Of a stretch of 64,000 nt of DNA, positions 44,165-52,520 are shown in pieces (positions within the stretch are counted from its first letter, which is position 1; each line of letters starts with the position of its first letter). A program made the position numbers and the translations under genes. The stretch comes from Micromonospora wenchangensis (GTDB taxonomy: Bacteria > Actinomycetota > Actinomycetes > Mycobacteriales > Micromonosporaceae). The notes beneath the pieces were generated by a model, which made no database searches, had not been told where the DNA came from, and was given only the letters and a program-made list of their open reading frames with translations. The stretch is from positions 39,000-102,999 of the forward strand of contig NZ_MZMV01000025.1 in the NCBI RefSeq assembly GCF_002210435.1, written 5' to 3'.

Positions 44165-44677
44165 TCAGTCCGCCAGTCGGAACGCCAGCTGCGTCTGCCA
44201 GGTGCTGCGGTCCGGGTCGTCGTCCGGGCCGAGGTGGTAGATCTCCAGCCGGCAGCCCCAGCGCTCACCCGCGCCGGTGTCGCTGGCGTCCCAGCGCAAC
44301 CCGTTGCGCTGGGCCCACTCCAGGAACGCCCCGGTCACCGCGACCAGTTCGTCGGGGTCGCCGACGTGGGTGGTGGTGAGGTAGCGGCCGGCCGGCAGCA
44401 CGTCGGTGCCCAGGGGCGCTTCGATCGCGAGCTGCGTGCCGGCCGGCAGCGGCACGCCCGCCTCCACCTCCAGTTCCCGCTCCATGTCGATCACGTGGTA
44501 GCGCAGGAAGTCCGGGCCGGCCGGGGTGATTCCCCGCGCGGTCAGCCAGTCGGCCAGGTCGGCCAGGGCGGCCGCGGCGTCGCCGATGGTCGCCATGGTC
44601 ACCGTGCGTCTGATCCCCAGGTATGGCTGGGCCGCCCGCTGCTCGATCACCGGCGTCACCGGTGTCTGCGATGTCAT
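44165..44677 (-). CDS. GyrI-like small-molecule-binding domain protein
   Basis: A 170-aa protein of the GyrI/effector-binding (SOUL-like) fold: RAAQPYLGIRRTVTMATIGDAAAALADLADWLTARGITPAGPDFLRYHVIDMERELEVEAGVPL, then GRYLTTTHVGDPDELVAVTGAFLEWAQRNGL. Stand-alone members bind cationic or hydrophobic molecules or hydrolyse cyclopropanoids; no DNA-binding domain is attached. ATG 44677 is preferred over the longer frame (to 44761), which adds Arg/Pro-rich residues. Confidence 0.78.
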   Translation of the reverse strand: MTSQTPVTPVIEQRAAQPYLGIRRTVTMATIGDAAAALADLADWLTARGITPAGPDFLRYHVIDMERELEVEAGVPLPAGTQLAIEAPLGTDVLPAGRYLTTTHVGDPDELVAVTGAFLEWAQRNGLRWDASDTGAGERWGCRLEIYHLGPDDDPDRSTWQTQLAFRLAD

Positions 44678-45157
44678 GGATTCACGACAACATCGGGGTA
44701 CGACATCACGGGGTCCGACCGCCTCTGGCGGGTGTTTCGCCTGCTCGCGCCGGCTCGCCACCGTACGCGCGTTTTGTCGTTGATCTGGTGCGGAGTCCGT
44801 CGACTCCCGACAGGCCGCTTCCGTACCTGACGAAATGAGCTATGGTGATCGATGTGACGGTTCCGGGAGCAGTCGTCGCGGCCCTCGACCACGACGGCCG
44901 CCCTGCCGCCCGGAGAACGGCCCCGCGCCGTTAAGATCGGGTTTGCGTCGATAGTGACATTGGGCGATTCGTGGAGGCTGTTACCCGTCCTGGTGCCGCT
45001 GATCTGGCACGGGGAGGTGACGGTGGTGGGCCGAACGGCGGAACCTCTCCGCTGCTCGGACCAGCGCCGCTCTCCCCGCTTTTCTGGGTACCCGAGGTGT
45101 GGCACGATCGTGGAACCTCCACCATCCCCCGTGAACACTCTCTCGACAGGAGCAATC
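44678..45157. other. Intergenic region before the small membrane protein, with one tiny leaderless ORF
   Basis: About 480 bp. TATGGT at 44841-44846 lies 7 nt before GTG 44854, which opens a 26-codon ORF ending in TAA at 44934 (MTVPGAVVAALDHDGRPAARR...). The rest shows no convincing coding frame. It should contain the promoter for the downstream pair. Confidence 0.4.
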
Positions 45158-45304
45158 ATGTCTGGTCGAAGGCTGGGCCGGCTGTTTGGCTCGCTCCTCG
45201 TGCTCGCCACCATCCTGGGTGGACTCGCCGTCGCCGGCGTCCAGTCCATCGACGGCAGCGCGCAAATGGCGGACGTCGTCTGGACGATGGGCGGCGCGCG
45301 CTAA
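45158..45304 (+). CDS. Small single-pass membrane or secreted protein
   Basis: A 48-aa protein: basic start (MSGRRLGRLFGS), one hydrophobic segment (LLVLATILGGLAVAGV) and a short tail ending VVWTMGGAR. ATG 45158 has AGGAG 6 nt upstream. It lies 63 bp before the GGDEF-EAL gene and could act with it, but nothing proves that. Confidence 0.6.
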   Translation: MSGRRLGRLFGSLLVLATILGGLAVAGVQSIDGSAQMADVVWTMGGAR

Positions 45305-45367
45305 GCCCCCGCGTCGTCCCCGCTCCCGGTGTCCTGGGGGTGACGTCTCTCAGGGAGAGGGTGGCGC

Positions 45368-47887
45368 ATGGCCAGCCGAGATCAGCGGCGTAAGTCCACC
45401 GAACGCGCCTGGTTCATCACCGCCCCCCTGGCCCTGCTGGCCATCGTCTTCAGCACCGCGATCGGTGTCCTGCGACCCGAGTTCGGGAAGTGGGGCCTGG
45501 CGTTCGTTCTCTTCGTGGCGATGACGGGGATCAGCATCCCGGTCCTCAACGTCATAGTCCGGCGGCAGTCCGTCGGGGTGACGTTGACCGAGGTGCCCCT
45601 CGTCGTCGCGCTCTTCTTCCTGCCACCGCTGACGGTGGTGCTCATATACACGCTCTCCGTGCTGATCTGGAGCGCGTCACACCGGTTCGCCCCGGCGAAG
45701 CTGTGGTTCAACGTCGCGAAGGCGGCGGCGGCCACCTCGTTGGCCGGACTGCTCCTGCTGGCCCTGCCTCCGCTTGCGGGGGTGGGGCCGGGCACCTGGG
45801 GCATCCTGTTCCTGGCGGTCAACACCATCACCCTGGTCAGCCTGCTCTCGGTGGCCGGGGTGCACGTGCTGCTCCAGGGTTGGCAGGCCGGCCGGGAGGC
45901 GCTGCGTACCGCGCCCTCGGTCTTCCTCACCACCTCGATCAACGCCTCGGTGGGCCTGCTCGTCCTGATCGCGTTGAAGACCACCTGGTGGTCGGTGCTG
46001 CTGCTGGCCGCGCTGTTCGCGGCGTTGTTCCAGGTCTACCGCTCCTACTCGCAGTTCTTCCGGCAGCACCGCACCCTGACCGGCATGTACGACCTGACCC
46101 GGCTGCTCACCAACAGCGCCGAGGGGGCGCTCGCCGACATCCTCCTCGACCGGGTGCGGGCCCTGATGCAGGCCGAGTACGCCACCCTGTGGCTGCCCGC
46201 CCAGCGCCGGCACCCCGAGGTGCTGCTGACCGCCCGGGTCGACACCCCGGGCCTGCTGGACTTCGCGCCCACCCCGACGGTCTTCCGGGAACAGGCCCGT
46301 GAGCTGGGTAAGACGCTGTCCATCGGGCGGCTGCTCGGCGACGACACGGCACTGCGCCGGGAGGTCGGCGCGCAGCAGGTCAAGGACGCCATCGTGGTGC
46401 CGCTGCGGTCCGGCCAGGCGGTGATCGGCACCCTGGAGGTCACCAACCGGCTCAGCGACATCGGCCACTTCACCACGAGCGACATCCCCGTCTTCGAGAC
46501 CGTGGCCGCGCACGCCGCCGTCGCCCTGGAGAACTCCCGACTGGTCGACCGGCTGCGCCACGACGCCTACCACGACGCGCTGACCACGCTGCCCAATCGG
46601 CGGCGGATCACCGCCGCGCTGGCCGAGGCGGTCAAGATCCGGGCACCCGGCGAGGTGGTCGCCGTCCTGCTCTTCGACGTCGACGGCCTGCGCCAGGTCA
46701 ACGAGTCGCTGGGCCACGCGGCCGGGGACAAGGTCCTCGTCGAGGTGGCCGAGCGGCTGCGCGCCTGCGCCCCCTCGTCGGCCCTGGTGGGTCGGGCCGG
46801 CGGGGACGAGTTCCTGGTGACGCTGCGGCTGGAGAACGCCGAGGCGGCCCTGGAACTGGCCGCCCAGCTCCGTGAGCAGATCCGCGACGAGATGGTCTTC
46901 GACGCGCTCACCCTCGACGTGGACACCGCGGTCGGGGTGGCGGTGCACCCGGATCACGGCAGCGATGCCGCCGTCCTCCTGCAACGGGTCGACCTGGCGG
47001 CCACCGCGGCCAAGGCGGTGCCGGGCAGCGTGCAGTTGTTCAACCCGGCGCTGGAGTCGCGGTCGCTGCGCCGGCTCGGGCTCGCCGGTGACCTGCGCCG
47101 CGCCCTCGACGAGGGGGAGCTGGAGGTCTACTTCCAGCCGAAGGTGACCCTGCGGGACCGCCGTCTGCTCGGGGTGGAGTGCCTGGCCCGCTGGGAGCAC
47201 CCGGCGCACGGCACGGTCTCCCCGGAGGACTTCGTCGCGGTCGCCGAGCACACCGGGCAGCTGGGCCGGCTCACCGAGTTCGTCCTCCGGGAGGGGCTGC
47301 GCCGCAGCCGGGACTGGAGCCGCACCGGGCAGCCGCTGGCGGTGGCGGTCAACATCGCCGCCCGCTCGCTGACCGACAGGCACTTCCCGGACCGGGTCGG
47401 TGAGCTGCTGACCGAGTACGGCGTCCCGCCGCAACTGCTGACCGTCGAGATCCCGGAGGCGGCGGTCCTGGACGGCACCGAGCGGCCGATCCCCACCCTG
47501 CGCCGGCTGCGGGACCTCGGCGTCCGGCTGGCGGTTGACGACTTCGGCACGGGCAACTCGTCGCTGGCCCAGCTGCGCCGGCTGCCGGTGCACGAGGTGA
47601 AGGTGGACCGGTCGTTCGTGCAGGGGATGGCGACCGACCCGGGGGACCTGGCGATCGTCAACGCGGTGGTGTCGCTGTCCCAGCAGTTCGGCCTGGCGGT
47701 GGTGGCCGAGGGGGTGGAGAGCGAGCTGACCCTCGAACTGCTCCAGGACATCGGCTGCGAGATCGGGCAGGGCTTCCTGTTCAGCCGGCCGCTGCCGTAC
47801 GAGCGGCTGGAGGCCTGGTTCGGGGCCCAGACCGACCAGGAGGCGATCGACCCGGACGCGCTGCCGAGGCTCCGCGTCGTGCCCTGA
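45368..47887 (+). CDS. Membrane GAF-GGDEF-EAL cyclic-di-GMP protein
   Basis: An 839-aa protein. About six transmembrane helices lie in 1-225, followed by a GAF-like sensor at about 245-395, GGDEF at about 405-565 with intact AGGDEF near 478, and EAL at about 575-820 with VECLARWEHP near 603 (ECL instead of EAL), VEIPEAA, DDFGTGNSSL near 723 and KVDRSFV. The GGDEF site should make c-di-GMP. The EAL domain keeps its metal-binding acids with some substitutions, so it may degrade or only bind it. ATG with GGAGAGGGTGG upstream. Two tRNA genes follow. Confidence 0.92.
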   Translation: MASRDQRRKSTERAWFITAPLALLAIVFSTAIGVLRPEFGKWGLAFVLFVAMTGISIPVLNVIVRRQSVGVTLTEVPLVVALFFLPPLTVVLIYTLSVLIWSASHRFAPAKLWFNVAKAAAATSLAGLLLLALPPLAGVGPGTWGILFLAVNTITLVSLLSVAGVHVLLQGWQAGREALRTAPSVFLTTSINASVGLLVLIALKTTWWSVLLLAALFAALFQVYRSYSQFFRQHRTLTGMYDLTRLLTNSAEGALADILLDRVRALMQAEYATLWLPAQRRHPEVLLTARVDTPGLLDFAPTPTVFREQARELGKTLSIGRLLGDDTALRREVGAQQVKDAIVVPLRSGQAVIGTLEVTNRLSDIGHFTTSDIPVFETVAAHAAVALENSRLVDRLRHDAYHDALTTLPNRRRITAALAEAVKIRAPGEVVAVLLFDVDGLRQVNESLGHAAGDKVLVEVAERLRACAPSSALVGRAGGDEFLVTLRLENAEAALELAAQLREQIRDEMVFDALTLDVDTAVGVAVHPDHGSDAAVLLQRVDLAATAAKAVPGSVQLFNPALESRSLRRLGLAGDLRRALDEGELEVYFQPKVTLRDRRLLGVECLARWEHPAHGTVSPEDFVAVAEHTGQLGRLTEFVLREGLRRSRDWSRTGQPLAVAVNIAARSLTDRHFPDRVGELLTEYGVPPQLLTVEIPEAAVLDGTERPIPTLRRLRDLGVRLAVDDFGTGNSSLAQLRRLPVHEVKVDRSFVQGMATDPGDLAIVNAVVSLSQQFGLAVVAEGVESELTLELLQDIGCEIGQGFLFSRPLPYERLEAWFGAQTDQEAIDPDALPRLRVVP

Positions 47888-47983
47888 GCTGCGGCGATAC
47901 GGGACAGGGGGATCCCATTTCACCCCCGGCGCGGTGCCGTGTAATGTATCCCCTGCGCGACGCCCTCCGGGGTGATCGGGTAG

Positions 47984-48056
47984 GCCCCCTTAGCTCAGTC
48001 GGCAGAGCGTCTCCATGGTAAGGAGAAGGTCTACGGTTCGATTCCGTAAGGGGGCT
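47984..48056 (+). tRNA. tRNA-Thr (GGT)
   Basis: 73 nt; acceptor GCCCCCT pairs with AGGGGGC, anticodon GGT in the loop ATGGTAA, T loop TTCGATT. CCA is not encoded. Confidence 0.95.
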
Positions 48057-48082
48057 CAGAGGGTCCGGCTGGACCCGCCTGC

Positions 48083-48155
48083 GGCGGTGTAGCTCAGATG
48101 GCAGAGCAAGCGGCTCATAATCGCTGTGTCGCCGGTTCAAGTCCGGCCACCGCTA
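48083..48155 (+). tRNA. tRNA-Met (CAT), elongator type
   Basis: 73 nt; acceptor GGCGGTG pairs with CACCGCT (one G-U), anticodon CAT in CTCATAA, T loop TTCAAGT. A 1-72 pair is present, and the anticodon stem lacks the three consecutive G-C pairs of initiators, so it is the elongator. Confidence 0.92.
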
Positions 48156-48287
48156 CTCTCGTCCTCCGGGCTCATCCCCGGTGGTCGGTGGGACGGGCGC
48201 CACTGGCGCCCGCTTTGCATGTCCAGGCGTTGTCCGCGTAGGCTGATGCGCTGTAGTTGATATCCGTAGCGAGGAAGGCACTCCGCC

Positions 48288-48455
48288 GTGGCGAAGGCGA
48301 CCGATGTCCGGCCGAAGATCACTTTGGCGTGTGTGGAGTGCAAGGAGCGCAACTACATCACGCGCAAGAACCGCCGCAACGACCCGGACCGCATCGAGCT
48401 GAAGAAGTTCTGCCCCCGGGACGGCAAGCACACGGTCCACCGCGAGACCCGCTGA
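48288..48455 (+). CDS. rpmG: 50S ribosomal protein L33
   Basis: A 55-aa ribosomal protein. CVECKERNYITRKNRRN holds the first Cys pair, but the second CxxC reads CPRDG, so only three Cys remain and zinc binding is doubtful. GTG 48288 has AGGAAGG about 9 nt upstream. Its place before hadA-hadB matches the actinobacterial order. Confidence 0.94.
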   Translation: MAKATDVRPKITLACVECKERNYITRKNRRNDPDRIELKKFCPRDGKHTVHRETR

Positions 48456-48588
48456 CCCGCGGCCGGCAGTAGGCCGGCCCGGTCCGCAGCGCTTCCCCGG
48501 ACGCCGATCCGCACGGCTGGCGCGGCCCCTTTCAGGGCCGCCCGCCCGTACGGGTCGGCGTTCGTGCGTCCCGTGTAGGTTCGGCGGC

Positions 48589-49035
48589 ATGTCCCTGGAC
48601 CCGTCCTTCGTCGGCCGGACGTACCCGCCGACCGCCCCCTACCAGGTGGGCCGAGAAAAGATCCGCGAGTTCGCCACCGCCATCGGCGCGACCGACCCGG
48701 CCCACCACGACCCGGCGGCGGCCCGTGCGCTCGGCCACCCGGACGTGGTCGCCCCGCCCACCTTCCCGGTCCTGATCACCATGGCCGCCAGCCAGCAGAT
48801 CGTCGACGATCCGGCGCTCGGGGTCGACTACAGCCGGGTGGTGCACGGCGACCAGCGGTTCGCCTACACCCGGCCGGTGGTGGCCGGGGACGAGCTGGTC
48901 TGTGTGAACACCATCGAGGAGATCAGCTCCCGCAGCGGGCACGGCTTCCTCACCACCCGCACCGACGTGACCACCGTGGCCGGTGAACCGGTGGTCGCCG
49001 TCTGGTCCAAGCTCGTCGTCCGTGGGGAGTCCTGA
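48589..49035 (+). CDS. hadA: FAS1-like dehydratase-domain protein (HadA-type)
   Basis: A 148-aa hot-dog-fold protein (DPSFVGRTYPPTAPYQVGREKIREFATAIGATDPAHHDPAAA) of the UPF0336/HadA family. In mycobacteria HadA is the structural subunit of the (3R)-hydroxyacyl-ACP dehydratase that elongates mycolic-acid precursors; non-mycolate actinobacteria also keep it in this position with an unclear substrate. TAGGTT at 48576-48581 lies 7 nt before the ATG (leaderless pattern). It is followed 1 nt later by hadB. Confidence 0.88.
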   Translation: MSLDPSFVGRTYPPTAPYQVGREKIREFATAIGATDPAHHDPAAARALGHPDVVAPPTFPVLITMAASQQIVDDPALGVDYSRVVHGDQRFAYTRPVVAGDELVCVNTIEEISSRSGHGFLTTRTDVTTVAGEPVVAVWSKLVVRGES

Positions 49036-49036
49036 C

Positions 49037-49429
49037 GTGGAACTGTCGACCCGTACGTTCCGGGTGACCCGGGCGGACCTGGTCCGCTACGCGGGCGCCT
49101 CGGGGGACTTCAACCCGATCCACTGGAGCGACCGGACCGCCACGAAGGTGGGGCTGCCCGGGGTCATCGCCCACGGCATGTTCACCATGGCGCTGGTCGG
49201 TCGGGCGGTCACCGAGTGGGCCGGCGCGCCCGACGCGGTGGTCGAGTTCGGGGTGCGGTTCACCCGGCCGGTGGTCGTCCCGGACGACGACGAGGGCACC
49301 GAGATCACCGTCGACGCGGTGGTCAAGGAGGTCACCGAAACCGGCCTGACCAGGCTCGATGTGACCGCCCGGTGCGGCGGCGAGAAGGTCCTGTCGCAGG
49401 CGCGGGCGACCGTGCGGACGGCCGGCTGA
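49037..49429 (+). CDS. hadB: MaoC-type dehydratase/hydratase (HadB-type)
   Basis: A 130-aa catalytic hot-dog hydratase: ASGDFNPIHW with Asp24 and His29, and GVIAHGMFTMALVGR, the R-hydratase motif. It pairs with HadA to dehydrate 3-hydroxyacyl thioesters. GTG start 1 nt after the hadA stop. tRNA-Trp follows. Confidence 0.9.
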   Translation: MELSTRTFRVTRADLVRYAGASGDFNPIHWSDRTATKVGLPGVIAHGMFTMALVGRAVTEWAGAPDAVVEFGVRFTRPVVVPDDDEGTEITVDAVVKEVTETGLTRLDVTARCGGEKVLSQARATVRTAG

Positions 49430-49556
49430 CAGTTCGTCGGCACGGACCGGGCGGGACCGGTTGGGAAAGTCGGGGCGCTACCCGTACACTGGTCCGCCGT
49501 GGGGCAAGTGACCCCTGCTCGGCCGCGCAGGTCGGGTGGGGCGAGCGTTGCCGCAC

Positions 49557-49629
<73 letters not shown>

Positions 49630-49842
49630 CGCCTCAGGCCTGACCGTTCCCGTGGGTCGCGCCGCCGCAAGGCGGCGTCCGGCCCGTGGTGGTGGCATCG
49701 GCGGGGTGGCTTCGAGGCGACTCGGAGCCCTTCGTCCGGTCCGCCGGCCGCGGCCCGTCGCGGGACGGTTGGTCCGGCCGGCGTGACCAGCGCCGCGTAC
49801 GCCTCCCGGCGTACGAACCGACATCCCGCGACGGAGGGCGAA

Positions 49843-50262
49843 GTGGCCGAGAGCAAGCGGCGCGGCGAGGACGCCGGCGACGACGGTCTGCGCGACGAGC
49901 GTGACGAGGTCGTCGACGAGGTGACCGCCGACAGCGACGCCACCGACGACGACGCCACCGACGCGGACGAGCCGGTATCCCGGGGCGGCACCGCGACCCG
50001 GTCGCGGACCCGTGCGGGTGCCGCCGACAGCAAGTCGAAGACCCGCTCCGAGACCGACCGGGTGGGGCCGTTCGGCCGCATCGCGCGTTTCTTCCGCGAG
50101 GTCGTCGCCGAACTGCGTAAGGTCATCTGGCCGACCCGCAAGGAGCTGCTGACCTACACCGCTGTGGTGGTCACCTTCGTCGCGGTGATGCTGACCATCG
50201 TGGGCCTGCTCGACTTCGCCTTCGCGAAGGGCGTGCTGTGGGTCTTCGGCAGCCCCAGCTGA
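49843..50262 (+). CDS. secE: Preprotein translocase subunit SecE
   Basis: A 139-aa protein. The first 75 residues are a charged, disordered extension (many Asp/Glu/Thr). The SecE core is at about 80-135: GRIARFFREVVAELRKVIWPTRKELLTYTAVVVTFVAVMLTIVGLLDFAFAKGV, with one membrane helix. GTG 49843 has GGAGGG 6 nt upstream; the frame opens earlier without support. It is followed by nusG. Confidence 0.94.
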   Translation: MAESKRRGEDAGDDGLRDERDEVVDEVTADSDATDDDATDADEPVSRGGTATRSRTRAGAADSKSKTRSETDRVGPFGRIARFFREVVAELRKVIWPTRKELLTYTAVVVTFVAVMLTIVGLLDFAFAKGVLWVFGSPS

Positions 50263-50300
50263 CCGGCCGACTGAGCCGATAGTGACGGAAGTGAGCAAGC

Positions 50301-51023
50301 GTGCCTGAGTACGACGAGACCGCCGAGACCACGGACGACCAGTCCACGGTCGCGACGGCGGCGAGTGACGAGTCGGTCGAGGCCGCCAGCGAGCCGGAAT
50401 TCCCGACCACGGAGCCGGAGCCGGACGAGGACTACGACCCGGTCGCCGAGCTGCGCCAGAAGCTGCGCTACGCGCCCGGCGACTGGTACGTGGTGCACTC
50501 GTACGCCGGTTACGAGAACAAGGTCAAGACCAACCTCGAGACCCGGATCACCTCCCTCGACATGGAGGAGTTCATCTACCAGGTCGAGGTGCCGACCCGG
50601 GAAGAGGTCGAGGTCAAGAACGGCAAGCGTTCCCAGATCCAGGCCAAGGTCTTCCCCGGCTACATCCTGGTCCGGATGGAGCTGACCGCCGAGTCGTACT
50701 CCTGCGTTCGCAACACGCCGGGGGTCACCGGGTTCGTGGGGGCCACCGACCGGGCCGACCGGCCGGCGCCGCTGAGCCTCGACGAGGTGCTCAAGTGGCT
50801 GGCCCCGGCGGTGGAGACCGAGCAGAAGAAGGCCAAGCCCGAGATCAAGGTCCTCGACTTCGAGGTGGGCGACTCGGTCACCGTCACCGACGGCGCGTTC
50901 GCCTCGCTGCCGGCGACGATCAGCGAGATCAACGCCGACCAGCAGAAGCTCAAGGTGCTGGTGTCGATCTTCGGCCGGGAAACTCCGGTCGAGCTGAACT
51001 TCAACCAGGTCGCCAAGATCTGA
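50301..51023 (+). CDS. nusG: Transcription antitermination/termination factor NusG
   Basis: A 240-aa protein: acidic N-terminal extension (about 1-50), NGN domain (DWYVVHSYAGYENKVKTNLETRI ... VFPGYILVRMEL ... NTPGVTGFVG) and KOW domain (FEVGDSVTVTDGAFASLPATISEINADQQKLKVLVSIFGRETPVELNFNQV). It binds RNA polymerase and couples it to ribosomes or Rho. Same transcript as secE. Confidence 0.96.
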   Translation: MPEYDETAETTDDQSTVATAASDESVEAASEPEFPTTEPEPDEDYDPVAELRQKLRYAPGDWYVVHSYAGYENKVKTNLETRITSLDMEEFIYQVEVPTREEVEVKNGKRSQIQAKVFPGYILVRMELTAESYSCVRNTPGVTGFVGATDRADRPAPLSLDEVLKWLAPAVETEQKKAKPEIKVLDFEVGDSVTVTDGAFASLPATISEINADQQKLKVLVSIFGRETPVELNFNQVAKI

Positions 51024-51209
51024 CGTCGTTCCCGTCGCCGGCGGTGGGCCTCGGCCCGCTGCCGGCGACGTCGTTCCGCCCCGGCGCGGACCTCGGCGCA
51101 GAGGGTCGCCGGGCGCTGCGCTACCCTTGAATGTCGTCGCTGTGGCACCGCGCTGACCGTGCGCGCCCGTGGCCGGCACCTTTCCCAGTTCCAAGCCCCA
51201 GGAAGTGAC

Positions 51210-51641
51210 ATGCCTCCGAAGAAGAAGCTCGTCAAGACGTTCACGCTTCAGCTGAAGGCGGGCCAGGCGACCCCGGCTCCGCCGGTGGGCCCCGCGCTCG
51301 GTCAGCACGGCGTGAACATCATGGAGTTCTGCAAGTCCTACAACGCGCAGACCGAGTCCCAGCGGGGCGACATTGTCCCCGCCGAGATCAGCGTCTACGA
51401 GGACCGCTCCTTCACGTTCGTCCTGAAGACCCCGCCCGCCGCCCGGCTGCTGCTCAAGGCCGCCGGTGTGGACAAGGGCTCCGGCGTGCCGCAGAGCCAG
51501 AAGGTCGGCTCGGTGAGCCAGGCCCAGGTGCGCGAGATCGCCGAGAAGAAGATGGTCGACCTCAACGCCAACGACATCGACCAGGCTGCGAAGATCATCG
51601 CCGGTACCGCCCGGTCGATGGGCATCGTCGTCAACGACTGA
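51210..51641 (+). CDS. rplK: 50S ribosomal protein L11
   Basis: A 143-aa protein starting MPPKKKLVKTFTLQLKAGQATPAPPVGPALGQHGVNIMEFCKSYN. The thiopeptide/rRNA-binding region and PPAARLLLKAAG are intact. ATG 51210 has GGAAGTG upstream; the longer frame from 51159 has no support. Confidence 0.97.
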   Translation: MPPKKKLVKTFTLQLKAGQATPAPPVGPALGQHGVNIMEFCKSYNAQTESQRGDIVPAEISVYEDRSFTFVLKTPPAARLLLKAAGVDKGSGVPQSQKVGSVSQAQVREIAEKKMVDLNANDIDQAAKIIAGTARSMGIVVND

Positions 51642-51721
51642 CGCCCGTCAGTCCCCCAGACCAGTTCGTGGGAGGGCGCGCGTCGACCGCGGCCCGCCAG
51701 AGACCACAGGAGTAACCCGAG

Positions 51722-52438
51722 ATGCAGCGCAGCAAGACGTACCGCAAGGCCGCCGAGGCGATCGACAAGTCGAAGCTCTACACCCCGGCCGAGGCGGTCA
51801 AGCTCGCCAAGGACACCACCAGCGCCAAGTTCGACGCCACGGTCGAGGTCGCCATGCGCCTCGGCGTCGACCCCCGCAAGGCGGACCAGATGGTCCGCGG
51901 CACGGTCAACCTGCCGCACGGCACCGGTAAGACCGCCCGCGTGATCGTCTTCGCCGCCGGCGCGAAGGCCGAGGAGGCCGTCGCCGCCGGTGCCGACGAG
52001 GTGGGCACGGACGAGTTGGTCGCCCGGATCCAGGGCGGCTGGCTGGACTTCGACGCGGCGATCGCCACGCCGGACCAGATGGCCAAGATCGGCCGGATCG
52101 CGCGGATCCTGGGCCCGCGCGGCCTGATGCCGAACCCGAAGACCGGCACCGTGACCATGGACGTCACCAAGGCCGTCTCGGACATCAAGGGCGGCAAGAT
52201 CACCTTCCGGGTGGACAAGCACTCCAACCTCCACCTGATCATCGGCAAGGCCTCGTTCTCCGAGAACCAGTTGATCGACAACTACGCCGCGGTGCTGGAC
52301 GAGGTGCTCCGCGCCAAGCCGTCCGCTGCCAAGGGCAAGTACCTCAAGAAGGTCACCCTGGCCACCACGATGGGTCCGGGCGTCCCGGTCGACCCGAACG
52401 TGGTGAAGAACCTCCAGGAGACCGCCGTCGAGGGCTGA
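51722..52438 (+). CDS. rplA: 50S ribosomal protein L1
   Basis: A 238-aa protein with RSKTYRKAAEAIDKSKLYTPAEAVKLAK and the signature GPRGLMPNPKTGTVT. L1 binds 23S rRNA at the L1 stalk and often its own mRNA. ATG with AGGAG about 8 nt upstream. A strong terminator follows. Confidence 0.97.
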   Translation: MQRSKTYRKAAEAIDKSKLYTPAEAVKLAKDTTSAKFDATVEVAMRLGVDPRKADQMVRGTVNLPHGTGKTARVIVFAAGAKAEEAVAAGADEVGTDELVARIQGGWLDFDAAIATPDQMAKIGRIARILGPRGLMPNPKTGTVTMDVTKAVSDIKGGKITFRVDKHSNLHLIIGKASFSENQLIDNYAAVLDEVLRAKPSAAKGKYLKKVTLATTMGPGVPVDPNVVKNLQETAVEG

Positions 52439-52454
52439 TCCCGACCGCTCCCGC

Positions 52455-52491
52455 GCAGGGGCCCCGCCACGCACCGTGGCGGGGCCCCTGC
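52455..52491 (+). terminator. rplK-rplA terminator
   Basis: A perfect 17-bp stem (52455-52471 against 52475-52491, starting GCAGGGGCCCCGCCACG) with a 3-nt loop, placed just after rplA. Confidence 0.85.
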
Positions 52492-52520
52492 CGTGTGTCG
52501 GGTTGTGGCAGGCTCACCCC

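Noticed and set aside
52476..52520. Upstream ATG for the ABC ATPase gene
   Set aside because: It lies within the rplA terminator hairpin; the ATG at 52521 starts the conserved domain.
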